Positions 34,604-43,638 are shown, counted from the stretch's first letter. The stretch: 64,000 bases of DNA from an uncultured Prevotellaceae bacterium (GCA_937898675.1 CALEJB010000045.1:1-64000), one strand, 5' to 3'. Translations and numbers: made by a program. Notes: generated from the sequence alone by a model not told the origin.

Positions 34604-35362
34604 ATGAAGAAATCAGTTCTTTTCGGTGCACTGTCGCTACTCGTCCTCGCCGCGTCGTGCTCAAAGATGGCGAGCGACGAGAAAAGGCTCGTTGATGCCA
34701 TGACAGGCGACGATATCCAGCAATCCAATACAGCCTACGATGAATTGACCAAGTGGCTCATGACCGACCTGGAGACGATGACCTATGATTTCCCCTACAT
34801 GCGCGAGAAGCTGACAGACATGCACATCGTGGCAAGCAAAGACAGCATCCTGCGCTGCTACAGTTGGGAAACCGGCCGTACGGACACCACCAGCTCCTAC
34901 GCCAACATTGTGCAATGGAAACTGGGTGACAAAATGGGTGGTTTCAACGGTTCTCTTGAGAAACTCATCGCCAACCGCATTGTGGATATCAACATCCCGT
35001 TCACTCTGGCACACCGTATAGACACCATCATTCAAATTGATGGCACCACCCCCACCATCTACCTTATTGTCCAGTCTTACACTGCCGCGGCCAACAAGCG
35101 CCTCTCATATATCACGGCTGTCACGATCAAAGATATGCACCCTGCATTCCTGCCCCACTTCTTTGACGGCCTTGACAATGTGGGCAACGGATTGTATAAC
35201 GAGGGCGGCAAGGCCAAAGGCGAAGACATCTTCAAGTGGGACGGCGGCAGCGGGAAATTGACGGTTGCAGTTCCTGACGACAAAGGCAACATCGACCCCG
35301 CCAGATATGATACCTATATCATGAGTAAAAACCGCTTTAAGAAAGTCAGCGAAGACAAATGA
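34604..35362 (+). CDS. Lipoprotein of unknown function
   Basis: 252 residues with lipoprotein signal MKKSVLFGALSLLVLAASC (Cys19) followed by SKMASDEKR. The body contains a helical region (DIQQSNTAYDELTKWLM) and mixed alpha/beta segments (YLIVQSYTAAANKRLSYITAV). No family recognised. It follows the previous lipoprotein by 12 bases and precedes the DPP III gene by 42. Confidence 0.8.
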   Translation: MKKSVLFGALSLLVLAASCSKMASDEKRLVDAMTGDDIQQSNTAYDELTKWLMTDLETMTYDFPYMREKLTDMHIVASKDSILRCYSWETGRTDTTSSYANIVQWKLGDKMGGFNGSLEKLIANRIVDINIPFTLAHRIDTIIQIDGTTPTIYLIVQSYTAAANKRLSYITAVTIKDMHPAFLPHFFDGLDNVGNGLYNEGGKAKGEDIFKWDGGSGKLTVAVPDDKGNIDPARYDTYIMSKNRFKKVSEDK

Positions 35363-35404
35363 CACAAGCATAACAAAAAAACGCTCACATAAAATAACCC
35401 ATCA

Positions 35405-37402
35405 ATGAAAAAAACGATTTTAGCCGTCATCGCGGCGGCAATGGCAACAACAGCAATGGCACAGAACACCGACTTCAACTACAACGTGGACCGCTTTGCC
35501 GACATCGAGGTATTGCGCTATCCGGTCCCCGGATTTGAAGACCTGTCGCTGCAACAAAAGCAGCTGGTTTACTATCTCACCGAGGCCGCTATCAATGGCC
35601 GCGACATCCTGTTTGACCAAAACTGCAAGTACAACCTCATGGTGCGCCAGACCCTCGAGGACATCTACCGCAACTACAAGGGCGACAAGCAGGACAAGGG
35701 CTACCTTGCCATGGTGAAATACATGAAGCAGGTGTGGTTTGGCAACGGCATCCATCATCATTACTCGATGGACAAATTTGTGCCTGAATTCAGCCAGGAC
35801 TGGTTTGACAAGCAATTCAGCGCCTTGCCCGGCATCGAGTCGCGCAAAGCAAGCAAGGGCGTGCTTGACCGCGTCATCTTTGACCCCACATTCATGGCCA
35901 AGCGAGTGAACCAGGCCGACGGCAAAGACTTGATTCTCACCTCGGCATGCAACATGTATGAGGGCGTAACCCAGCAGGAAGTCGAGGACTACTACAACGG
36001 CATGAAGGACGAGAACGACCCCACCCCCGTGTCCTACGGTCTCAACAGCAAGGTCGTGAAACGCGACGGCAAGATTGTCGAAGAGCCGTACAAGGTGGGC
36101 GGCCTCTACAGCGCAGCCATCGAGAAGATTGTCTATTGGCTGCAGCAGGCTGCCACCGTGGCCGAGAACGAGGGCCAGCGCGCCTATATCAACGAGCTCG
36201 TCAAGTTCTACCAGACCGGTTCGTTGAAGACCTTTGACGACTACAGCATCATGTGGGCCGAGGAAACCGCAAGCACCGTGGATTTCATCAACGGCTTCAT
36301 CGAGAGCTATGGCGACCCCCTGGGCATGACCGGTTCGTGGGAAAGCCTGGTAAACTTCCGCAATGCCGAGGCATCGCACCGTTGCAAAGTCATCAGCGAA
36401 AACGCACAGTACTTCGAGGACAATTCCCCCGTTGACAAGCGTTTCAAGAAAGAGAAGGTGAAGGGCGTGACCGCCAAGGTCATCACGGCGGCCATCCTCG
36501 CCGGCGACAGCTATCCCGCCACCCCCATCGGCATCAACCTGCCCAACAGCAACTGGATTCGCGCCGCCCACGGCTCCAAGTCGGTCAGCATCGAGAACAT
36601 CACCGACGCCTACGAGGAAGCCGCTGCAGGCAATGGTTTTAACGAGGAGTTTGCCTATAGCAATGACGAGGTGCAGCTCATGAAGCAGTACCTGTCGATT
36701 GCCGACAAATTGCACACCGACTTGCACGAGTGCCTGGGCCACGGCTCGGGCAAACTGCTGCCCGGCGTTGACCCCGATGCCCTCAAGGCCCACGGTTCAT
36801 GCCTCGAAGAGACCCGTGCCGACCTGTTCGCACTGTACTATCTTGCCGACCCCAAGCTCGTTGAACTGGGCATCTTTCCCAACATGGAGACTTACAAGGC
36901 CGAGTACTACAAGTACATCATGAACGGCCTGCTCACCCAGCTCACCCGCATCGAGCCGGGCAAGGACATTGAGGAAGCCCACATGCGCAACCGCAAGCTC
37001 ATCAGCGAGTGGTGCTACCAGCATGGCAAGCAAGACAATGTCATCGAGTATGTGAAGCGCGACGGCAAGACCTATATCCGCGTCAACGACTACCAGAAGC
37101 TGCGCGGCCTGTTTGCCGAACTGCTCGCCGAGATTCAGCGCATCAAGAGCGAAGGCGACTACGAGGCCGGACGCCAGTTGGTCGAGACCTATGCCGTCAA
37201 GTTCGACCCCGAAATCCACAAAGAGATTCTCGCCCGCTACGAGGGCATGAACATTGCGCCTTACAAGGGCTTTGTCAACCCCATCTACACCCCGGTATAT
37301 GACGAGAACGGCAACATGATTGATGTAACGGTATCTTACACCGAGGGCTACATCGAGCAGATGCTGCGCTACAGCCAGGACTACTCGCCGCTGACGAAGT
37401 AA
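35405..37402 (+). CDS. Exported dipeptidyl-peptidase III (M49)
   Basis: 665-residue zinc peptidase that removes dipeptides from N-termini of short peptides. The zinc motif HECLGHGSGK begins at about residue 441, with the second motif EETRADLFALYY about 30 residues later. The HECLGH variant (Cys in the motif) is the one known from Bacteroides thetaiotaomicron DPP III. An N-terminal signal peptide (MKKTILAVIAAAMATTAMAQ) predicts export, whereas eukaryotic DPP III is cytosolic. Relatives are sometimes mis-annotated as dihydrofolate reductase; nothing here resembles DHFR. A large hairpin follows. Confidence 0.92.
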   Translation: MKKTILAVIAAAMATTAMAQNTDFNYNVDRFADIEVLRYPVPGFEDLSLQQKQLVYYLTEAAINGRDILFDQNCKYNLMVRQTLEDIYRNYKGDKQDKGYLAMVKYMKQVWFGNGIHHHYSMDKFVPEFSQDWFDKQFSALPGIESRKASKGVLDRVIFDPTFMAKRVNQADGKDLILTSACNMYEGVTQQEVEDYYNGMKDENDPTPVSYGLNSKVVKRDGKIVEEPYKVGGLYSAAIEKIVYWLQQAATVAENEGQRAYINELVKFYQTGSLKTFDDYSIMWAEETASTVDFINGFIESYGDPLGMTGSWESLVNFRNAEASHRCKVISENAQYFEDNSPVDKRFKKEKVKGVTAKVITAAILAGDSYPATPIGINLPNSNWIRAAHGSKSVSIENITDAYEEAAAGNGFNEEFAYSNDEVQLMKQYLSIADKLHTDLHECLGHGSGKLLPGVDPDALKAHGSCLEETRADLFALYYLADPKLVELGIFPNMETYKAEYYKYIMNGLLTQLTRIEPGKDIEEAHMRNRKLISEWCYQHGKQDNVIEYVKRDGKTYIRVNDYQKLRGLFAELLAEIQRIKSEGDYEAGRQLVETYAVKFDPEIHKEILARYEGMNIAPYKGFVNPIYTPVYDENGNMIDVTVSYTEGYIEQMLRYSQDYSPLTK

Positions 37403-37420
37403 CACCAGCGACACCATCCA

Positions 37421-37470
37421 CCACCAATTGAGGGCGCCGGCAACACCTGCCAGGCGCCCTCATTTGGTGG
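37421..37470 (+). terminator. Terminator hairpin after the DPP III gene
   Basis: Arms of 18 bases pair perfectly except for one T-T mismatch (7 bp, mismatch, then 10 bp TGAGGGCGCC/GGCGCCCTCA), and the loop itself can add GGCA/TGCC. It starts 19 bases after the stop at 37402. Confidence 0.75.
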
Positions 37471-37543
37471 CGACGGGACCACGAATATTGCATCAAGGCA
37501 TTCACACGCTTTTAGTCGTATTGATTGTATTTCTTAGTATTGC

Positions 37544-37713
37544 TGTCCGCTAAAACTTAAAAAGCGGTAAATGAACCGTCCGCAATGCCGATCAACAGGC
37601 GTTGCGGATGTTTTTTCAAGAAAGTAAGCCCCCCCCTAATCGAAAAAATCGGGGAAAAGGGTGGGTTGTGGCGGCACCACTACCGGGCGCACTCACTTGG
37701 TGAATAGCGGACA
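37544..37713. repeat. 170-base segment bounded by 9-bp inverted repeats
   Basis: TGTCCGCTA at 37544-37552 is matched by TAGCGGACA at 37705-37713. The arrangement resembles a miniature inverted-repeat element or the relic of an insertion sequence, but I see no flanking target duplication and no coding capacity, so chance or a relic terminator region remain possible. Confidence 0.3.
37578..37617 (+). terminator. Orphan intrinsic terminator
   Basis: An 11-bp stem (TCCGCAATGCC with GGCGTTGCGGA, one G-T pair), 8-base loop, then TGTTTTTTC. It has the classical form, yet no gene ends just upstream, suggesting a small RNA or a relic. Confidence 0.5.
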
Positions 37714-37715
37714 TG

Positions 37716-37755
37716 AACAATAGACACGCGGCACATGTGCCGCGTGTCTATTGTT
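37716..37755 (-). terminator. 40-bp perfect palindrome, likely terminator
   Basis: Two 20-base arms are exact reverse complements with no spacer (centre CACA/TGTG). It lies 23 bases beyond the minus-strand stop at 37779 and probably ends that transcript, but its perfect symmetry is unusual for a terminator. Confidence 0.55.
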
Positions 37756-37778
37756 GTGGGGGAATGTCCTGTGGATGT

Positions 37779-39269
37779 TTACTTCACGAGGACCTTCTTG
37801 CCGTTGACGATGTAAATCTGGCCCTTGACCATGGTGTCAACCTTTTGGCCCTGGAGATTGTAGATTGCCGTAGCGCTGCGGTTTGCATCGGTGGCGAGTT
37901 CCACGATGCCGGTGTTGTCGTCAACAATCTCGGTCCATGACTCATAGTCGCGGTTGGCGTGAACGATGTTGGAAACATGGCGCTCGCCATCAACGATATA
38001 GACGGCCTGCACACCCCATTCTTGCCAATCAGTCTCATAGAAGTGAACGGTCCAGCTGCCGTTGAATACCGAGAAATTGTCACTCAAGTAAGTGGCGGGT
38101 ACGAGGGTGTTGTCCTCAAGGAAGTTTGCGCGGTCACCGTCATAGGCTTCACCGGAGTAATCATAGAGCTCGCCGTCCTTATAGAGACGGAAGTAGAGGT
38201 TGTTCTGGTTGATGAACTGGCCAAACTCGTCCTCGAAGGGAAGAGCGAAGCTGACGCTGTTGTATCCGAGCCACTCAATCATGTCGTTAACATAGACGTT
38301 GTTCGGGTCGGCAGGACGTGCAGGAGCATCGCCGGCATAGGGCGTCAGGCTAAGTTTGTTATAGGCATAGGCATAACTCCTCGGATTAATCGAGGTCACG
38401 CATGCCAGCACCTTGTCCTCGGCCATGAAACCGCCATTGCCGTCGGGAACCAGTTTGTAATTCTCGGGCGTGCCATAGGTGTAAGTCCAGGTCGATTCGT
38501 CGTAGTCAAGGATAGACAAAGCATTGAAGAAACGATAGGATTCGGTGCCCATGCCCAGATATTGTCCGCTGGGGAAGACGAGCGAGCCGTCGTTGGCAAC
38601 GGTGCCCTTGACAACAGAGCCGGCCATTTCGTTGGTGAGGGCATTGGTATAAACATCATTGCCCTTGAAGCCCAGTTGCGTGAGCATCTTGGGATTTCCG
38701 CCCCAACCGTCGTCGTAGGTCAGCACATAGGAAGCATATTCAACGCCCTCGGGCACCTGAACGGGCTGGTTGTTGTACTCTTTCATGTCATACTTGCCGG
38801 TGGTGGAATAGAAGAAATGGTCGTCATCAACCGAGCAAAGCGTGAGGTAGCAGTCCATGTCCTCGGCATAGATGCGGTCACCGTCGATGATGAACCTGTA
38901 AACGCCCTCGCGGGTCACGCGGCCATATACATCGGTGGTGATAATGGGATGTGCATTCACATCGTACATGTCATAGTAGTTGAAAGCAATCACCTGGTCC
39001 ATGTCAACGCTCAAGATATTGCCCTGGCGAGTGGTCTTAATCCAGGGGTTCTCAAAATAGGGGTACAGACCGCCCAGCCATACAGTCTTGCCGTCCTCGG
39101 AGAAGACCGCACGGGCAACCATGCCCTCCATGTACGCCATTTCATAGACATCAAATTCGCCCGACATGATGTACTGTTTCATTTCACCTTCGGGCGTGGC
39201 GAAGGGGTCGTTTTGAGCCACAGTCATGAATGAGGCCGCAAGCGCAACAAGAAGTAAAATTTTACGCAT
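37779..39269 (-). CDS. Secreted protein with T9SS type A sorting tail
   Basis: 496 residues. Signal peptide (MRKILLLVALAASFMTVAQ), a beta-rich body with propeller-like strands (about 20-300), a Y/W-rich second region, and the tail AIYNLQGQKVDTMVKGQIYIVNGKKVLVK-type ending (here described by its key parts IYNLQGQKVD and GQIYIVNGKKVLVK), typical of T9SS type A sorting domains. Predicted to be exported and surface-attached or released. No catalytic motif recognised. Monocistronic, with a -7 box at 39326-39333 and a palindromic terminator. Confidence 0.85.
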   Translation of the reverse strand: MRKILLLVALAASFMTVAQNDPFATPEGEMKQYIMSGEFDVYEMAYMEGMVARAVFSEDGKTVWLGGLYPYFENPWIKTTRQGNILSVDMDQVIAFNYYDMYDVNAHPIITTDVYGRVTREGVYRFIIDGDRIYAEDMDCYLTLCSVDDDHFFYSTTGKYDMKEYNNQPVQVPEGVEYASYVLTYDDGWGGNPKMLTQLGFKGNDVYTNALTNEMAGSVVKGTVANDGSLVFPSGQYLGMGTESYRFFNALSILDYDESTWTYTYGTPENYKLVPDGNGGFMAEDKVLACVTSINPRSYAYAYNKLSLTPYAGDAPARPADPNNVYVNDMIEWLGYNSVSFALPFEDEFGQFINQNNLYFRLYKDGELYDYSGEAYDGDRANFLEDNTLVPATYLSDNFSVFNGSWTVHFYETDWQEWGVQAVYIVDGERHVSNIVHANRDYESWTEIVDDNTGIVELATDANRSATAIYNLQGQKVDTMVKGQIYIVNGKKVLVK

Positions 39270-39325
39270 AAGTCTAAACTTTTTAATAAATATTAATAAA
39301 ATAATAAAATCTATAATTTCTGTGG

Positions 39326-39333
39326 CAAATTTA
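39326..39333 (-). promoter_or_regulatory. -7 box for the T9SS cargo gene
   Basis: Minus-strand TAAATTTG, 56 bases before the ATG at 39269. The -33 region has several CAAA words but none at the usual distance. Confidence 0.45.
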
Positions 39334-39436
39334 CTCGCAAATGATCAAATCGAAAACATTTGCTCGTTAATTTTTGTTAATCAAAAATAAGAATTATCGA
39401 TCAGCGTCAGCGCGCTTGTTAGTAACCAATAATCAA

Positions 39437-41008
39437 TCAGTTAAATTTCTCATAAGCCTCAGCCAAAGCCTCGGCGCAACGTTCGCCGTCTATGGCGCTC
39501 GAGACAATGCCGCCAGCATAGCCCGCGCCCTCGCCGCAGGGATATAGGCCCGATATGCTGACATGGCGCAGCAATTCATGGTCGCGTGGAATGCGCACCG
39601 GCGACGAGGTCCTCGTTTCCACACCGATGACGATGGCATCGTTGGTCAGGAAACCGCGCGAATGGCTACCAAACACCTTAAACCCCTTGCGCAGGCGGTT
39701 AGCGACAAAGGGAGGCATCCACAGGTCAAGCCGCGATGTCTGCACACCGGGCAAATAGGACGAAGGCGGCAAATTGCGTGAATTCTTGCCGTCCACAAAG
39801 TCCTTCATGCGCTGTGCGCCTGCAATCAATGTCTCACCTGCTTCGCGGTAGGCGCAGCGCTCCATTTCCTGCTGGAAATACATCATGGCCAGCACGCCGC
39901 GCTTCTTGAACTGGCCGGGCAAGTCCTCGGGATGAAGTTCTACCACCATGCCCGAGTTGGCCCAATGCGAGCCTCGTGCGCTGGGCGACATGCCGTTTAC
40001 CACCAGTTCGCCTTGCGCACTGACGGCGGGCACGACAAATCCGCCCGGGCACATGCAGAACGAGTACACACCGCGATGGTCAACCTGGGTAACAAAATTG
40101 TACTCGGCAGCGGGCAGATAGGGCCCGCGCCCCGTCACGCTGTGGTACTGTACACGGTCAATGATGCCCTGCGGGTGCTCGAGTCGCACGCCAACGGCAA
40201 TGCCCTTGCCCTCAAGCTCAATGCCCGCATTGTCCAGCATCTCATATACATCACGCGCCGAGTGGCCTGTCGCCAAGATAACCGGACCGGAGAACATTGC
40301 GCCGTCAGCGGTTTCAACGCCCTTGACCTCACTGCCGGCAACAACCAGCCTTGTGACACGCGTCTGGAAATGCACCTCGCCACCGCAGCGCAAGATGGTC
40401 TCGCGCATGGCCTTGATGACACCCGGCAACTTATCGCTGCCGATGTGGGGATGGGCGTCAACCAAAATCTCCTCACGCGCGCCATGCTGGACAAAGATGC
40501 CCAGGATGCGGTCCACCGACCCGCGTTTCTTGCTGCGGGTGTAGAGTTTGCCGTCGCTATAGGCTCCTGCCCCACCCTCGCCAAAGCAATAATTGCTCTC
40601 GGGATCGACAACGCCCTCGCGCTGGATGGCCGAAGCGTCGATGCGGCGGTCGAGCACATTCTTCCCGCGCTCGAGCACGATGGGCTTGATGCCCAGTTCT
40701 ATCAGCCTCAATGCGGCGAACAACCCGCCGGGCCCCATGCCGACAACAATCGCCTGGCGCTTGCCGTCCACGGGTTTGTACTCGACGAGTGGCACGAGAA
40801 AGTCTTGAGCCATGGGTTCGTCAATGTAAACGCGCACCTTGAGGTTGACCATCACCTGGCGCTGGCGGGCGTCGATGGAGCGCTTCAAGACACGGATGCC
40901 ATGGACGCCATCGGCAGCGATGCCATGGTGGGCCTCAATATATTTGATTATTTCGCCATTGCTGGCCGCAATGCGCGGAATAACGCGGAGTTGCAGTTCC
41001 TGTATCAT
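39437..41008 (-). CDS. FAD-dependent oxidoreductase, function unknown
   Basis: 523 residues from the ATG at 41008. After an N-terminal alpha/beta region (about 1-85) comes the Rossmann FAD motif VVGMGPGGLFAALRLIELG, then FGEGGAGAYSDGKL, LATGHSARDVYEML, and at the C-terminus LYPCGEGAGYAGGIVSSAIDG. This fits a widespread family of predicted dehydrogenases often just called NAD(FAD)-utilising proteins; substrate unknown. The upstream extension to 41071 crosses the promoter box and is rejected. It diverges from the HAD gene. Confidence 0.88.
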   Translation of the reverse strand: MIQELQLRVIPRIAASNGEIIKYIEAHHGIAADGVHGIRVLKRSIDARQRQVMVNLKVRVYIDEPMAQDFLVPLVEYKPVDGKRQAIVVGMGPGGLFAALRLIELGIKPIVLERGKNVLDRRIDASAIQREGVVDPESNYCFGEGGAGAYSDGKLYTRSKKRGSVDRILGIFVQHGAREEILVDAHPHIGSDKLPGVIKAMRETILRCGGEVHFQTRVTRLVVAGSEVKGVETADGAMFSGPVILATGHSARDVYEMLDNAGIELEGKGIAVGVRLEHPQGIIDRVQYHSVTGRGPYLPAAEYNFVTQVDHRGVYSFCMCPGGFVVPAVSAQGELVVNGMSPSARGSHWANSGMVVELHPEDLPGQFKKRGVLAMMYFQQEMERCAYREAGETLIAGAQRMKDFVDGKNSRNLPPSSYLPGVQTSRLDLWMPPFVANRLRKGFKVFGSHSRGFLTNDAIVIGVETRTSSPVRIPRDHELLRHVSISGLYPCGEGAGYAGGIVSSAIDGERCAEALAEAYEKFN

Positions 41009-41030
41009 GATTGAAAGAGAAATGTGAGGG

Positions 41031-41038
41031 CAAAAGTA
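41031..41038 (-). promoter_or_regulatory. -7 box for the FAD oxidoreductase
   Basis: Minus-strand TACTTTTG, 22 bases before the ATG at 41008. Only 22 bases separate it from the plus-strand box of the HAD gene. Confidence 0.55.
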
Positions 41039-41060
41039 CTGAAATTTCGCCAAAATAGCG

Positions 41061-41068
41061 TAATTTTG
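41061..41068 (+). promoter_or_regulatory. -7 box for the HAD phosphatase
   Basis: TAATTTTG, 25 bases before the ATG at 41094. Its -33 region overlaps the -7 box of the divergent gene. Confidence 0.55.
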
Positions 41069-41093
41069 CATTTCAAATCATCAATGACAAGCT

Positions 41094-41741
41094 ATGAACG
41101 AGAATAAACGCGGCGTGCTCTTTGACCTTGACGGAGTCCTGCTCGACAGCGAGGGCCAGTACAGCATCTTTTGGCAAGAGATGGACCAGAAACACCCCAC
41201 AGGCGTAACTGATTTTGCCAACTTCATCAAGGGATTCCATTTGGGACAAATCCTTGAATACTTTGCCAACGACGACATCCGCCGTCAAATCGTTGAAGAA
41301 CTGCTCCAATATGAGCAAAACATGAAATTTGACTTCTTCCCCGGTGCTTTGGATTTTGTCCAGCGATTGCGCGGCGCAGGCATGCCCATTGCCATTGTCA
41401 CGTCGAGCGACAAGAAGAAAATGGCGGCACTGTATGCCCAGCACCCCGATTTTCCCCGTCTGTTTGACTGTATCGTGACAGGCGACATGGTCACCCACAG
41501 CAAGCCCGACCCCGAGTGTTTCGTCCTTGCCGCCAAGCAGTTGGGTCTTGACGCCAGTAACTGCATCGTGTTTGAGGACTCCCGCAACGGCTTGAAAGCA
41601 GGCCGTGAGTGTGGCGCCAGCGTCATTGGCGTGACCACGACATTAAGCCAGGAGGAAGTGTCAGCGATGAGCGACATGACGGTCGAGGCCGTTGCCCTCA
41701 TGAGCGTTGAGCAGGTGCTGGCTTGCAGGCATTGCGTTTGA
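41094..41741 (+). CDS. HAD family phosphatase / beta-phosphoglucomutase-like
   Basis: 215 residues of the HAD superfamily, subfamily I cap. Motif I FDLDGVLLDSE carries the nucleophile Asp and acid/base Asp; motif II is IVTSS; motif III lysine is in HSKPDPECF; motif IV is FEDSRNG. It likely dephosphorylates a small sugar phosphate or is a phosphomutase; substrate not predictable. Cytoplasmic. A Fur-family regulator follows with its own promoter. Confidence 0.9.
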   Translation: MNENKRGVLFDLDGVLLDSEGQYSIFWQEMDQKHPTGVTDFANFIKGFHLGQILEYFANDDIRRQIVEELLQYEQNMKFDFFPGALDFVQRLRGAGMPIAIVTSSDKKKMAALYAQHPDFPRLFDCIVTGDMVTHSKPDPECFVLAAKQLGLDASNCIVFEDSRNGLKAGRECGASVIGVTTTLSQEEVSAMSDMTVEAVALMSVEQVLACRHCV

Positions 41742-41767
41742 CACGCCAACATTTCTGCCTCAAAAAC

Positions 41768-41799
41768 TTTGCCTGATTGCAAAAAACATTGTACTTTTG
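41768..41799 (+). promoter_or_regulatory. Promoter 8 bases before the Fur-family start
   Basis: TTTG (41768-41771), a 20-base spacer, and TACTTTTG (41792-41799) fit the promoter consensus fully. Only 8 bases separate the box from the ATG at 41808, so the mRNA should have almost no leader. Confidence 0.65.
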
Positions 41800-41807
41800 C
41801 CACACTG

Positions 41808-42344
41808 ATGAAAACCGATTCTCACATCACAAGTGTCACCGAGTTTGCCGCCAGCAATAATCCTGTTGTGCGCAAATTCAACGACTACTTGGATTCCCAC
41901 AACATGCGCAGGACCACAGAGCGCTACGCCATCCTGTACCGCATCATGGGCATCAACGGCCACTTCACTGTCGAGGAGTTGCAGCAGATGATAGAGCAAG
42001 ACGGTTTTCATGTGAGCCGTTCAACGGTTTACAACACCATGGAACTGCTCATCGAGACGCGCATCCTGCGCCGTCATGTGTTTGAAGGCATGCAGGCGCA
42101 ATATGAACGCGTCAGCATGCCCCACACCCACCTGATATGCACCACATGCGGGAAAGTCAAGGAGGTGAAAGAGAACAATCTTGCCGCAATCATGAACGCC
42201 ATGCGTTTCAACGCGTTCAACACCGACCACTATTGCCTGTATGTTTACGGCACATGCACGTCCTGTGCGCGCAAGTCCAGGCGCAAAGCAGTCACAACAG
42301 ACAAAGGCGAGAAGAAAACGTTGAAAAAGACAGACAAAAAATAA
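41808..42344 (+). CDS. Fur family transcriptional regulator
   Basis: 178 residues. A winged-helix DNA-binding domain (MRRTTERYAILYRI, FHVSRSTVYNTMELLIE) is followed by the dimerisation/metal domain (HTHLICTTCGKVKEV) and a second Cys pair (YGTCTSCARK), giving the two CxxC structural zinc motifs typical of Fur/Zur/PerR. The C-terminus is a Lys-rich tail. Which metal or peroxide signal it senses is not evident. A longer frame from 41769 crosses the promoter; no other ATG precedes the first helix, so 41808 is the start. The DUF1015 gene follows after 49 bases. Confidence 0.93.
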   Translation: MKTDSHITSVTEFAASNNPVVRKFNDYLDSHNMRRTTERYAILYRIMGINGHFTVEELQQMIEQDGFHVSRSTVYNTMELLIETRILRRHVFEGMQAQYERVSMPHTHLICTTCGKVKEVKENNLAAIMNAMRFNAFNTDHYCLYVYGTCTSCARKSRRKAVTTDKGEKKTLKKTDKK

Positions 42345-42393
42345 TTTTTATTCACAATATACCTTTTTAATACTTTAAAACCATTAATTTATC

Positions 42394-43638
42394 ATGGCAA
42401 ACGTAAAACCGTTCTGTGGCGTTAGACCGCCTAAAAAGTTAGTAGAGAAAGTTGCATCCAAGCCCTATGACGTGCTCTCGAGCGAGGAAGCACGCGAGGA
42501 AGCAGGCGACAACGAGATGTCGCTCTACCACATTATTAAACCCGAAATCGACTTTGCCCCCGGCACTGCAGAAGACGAGCCCAAGGTTTATGACCGCGCT
42601 GTCGAGAACTTTAAGAAGTTCCAAGACAAAGGCTGGTTGGTTCAAGACCCGCAGGAATGCTATTATATCTATGCCCAGACGATGGACGGCCGCACCCAGT
42701 ACGGCATCGTTGTAGGCGCAAACTATGAGGACTACATCAACGGCCGCATCAAGAAGCACGAGCTTACCCGCCGCGAGAAGGAAGTGGACCGCATGCACCA
42801 CATCCAGATCAACAACGCCAACATCGAGCCGGTGTTCCTGGCATTCCCCGACAATGCCGCCCTTGAGGGAATCATCGCCGCCACCGCCAAGACCGAGCCC
42901 GAGTATGACTATGTTGCCGAAGACGGCATCGGCCACACCCTGTGGGTAGTCAAGGACCAGGCCACGATTGACACCATCACTGCCGAATTTGGCAAGATTC
43001 CTTATCTGTACATCGCCGACGGGCACCACCGCACCGCTGCCGCCGCCCATGTGGGCGAGGAGAAAGCCAAGGCCAACCCCAACCACAAGGGCACCGAGGA
43101 GTACAACTACCTGCTGGCCGTATGCTTCCCCGAGTCTCACCTCAAAGTCATGGACTACAACCGCGTTGTCGTTGACCTGAACGGCAATAGCGAAGAGCAG
43201 TTCCTGGAGAAGATTGCCGAGCACTTTACCGTTGAGGAAAAAGGCACCGAGATTTATCAGCCCGCCAAGCTTCACAACTTCTCGCTGTACCTGGGCGGCA
43301 AGTGGTACTCCCTGACCGCCAAGGAAGGCACCTATGACGACAACGACCCCATCGGCGTTCTCGACGTGTCCATCTCGAGCGACTACATCCTGCGCGACAT
43401 CCTGGGCATCACCGACCTGCGCACCGACAAGCGCATTGACTTCGTCGGCGGCATCCGCGGTCTGGGCGAGCTCAAGCGCCGCGTTGACAGTGGTGAGATG
43501 AAGATGGCTCTCGCCCTCTATCCCGTGACCATGAAACAAATCATCAACATTGCCGACAGCGGCAAGATCATGCCTCCCAAGGCCACATGGTTTGAGCCCA
43601 AGCTGCGCTCGGGCCTCATCATCCACAAGCTCGACTAA
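42394..43638 (+). CDS. DUF1015 family protein
   Basis: 414-residue cytoplasmic protein of the DUF1015 family, function unknown. Typical segments are VKPFCGVRPP, KPYDVLSSEEAREEA, the tract PLYIADGHHRTAAA (here IPYLYIADGHHRTAAAA), and the terminal MPPKATWFEPKLRSGL. Relatives are often found near serine-biosynthesis genes, but none is seen here. A near-match box TACCTTTT lies at 42360-42367. It ends in a strong intrinsic terminator. Confidence 0.9.
   Translation: MANVKPFCGVRPPKKLVEKVASKPYDVLSSEEAREEAGDNEMSLYHIIKPEIDFAPGTAEDEPKVYDRAVENFKKFQDKGWLVQDPQECYYIYAQTMDGRTQYGIVVGANYEDYINGRIKKHELTRREKEVDRMHHIQINNANIEPVFLAFPDNAALEGIIAATAKTEPEYDYVAEDGIGHTLWVVKDQATIDTITAEFGKIPYLYIADGHHRTAAAAHVGEEKAKANPNHKGTEEYNYLLAVCFPESHLKVMDYNRVVVDLNGNSEEQFLEKIAEHFTVEEKGTEIYQPAKLHNFSLYLGGKWYSLTAKEGTYDDNDPIGVLDVSISSDYILRDILGITDLRTDKRIDFVGGIRGLGELKRRVDSGEMKMALALYPVTMKQIINIADSGKIMPPKATWFEPKLRSGLIIHKLD

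Larger units (their letters stand above)
37403..37778. other. Hairpin-rich 376-base gap
   Basis: No gene is supported. From left to right it holds a long terminator hairpin (37421-37470), an inverted-repeat-bounded segment (37544-37713) with its own terminator-like hairpin, a C8 run (37629-37636), and a 40-bp perfect palindrome (37716-37755). See the separate entries. Confidence 0.6.

Noticed and set aside
35405..37402. Dihydrofolate reductase annotation often given to this family
   Set aside because: 665 residues with an HECLGH zinc motif and EETRAD second motif are those of an M49 peptidase.
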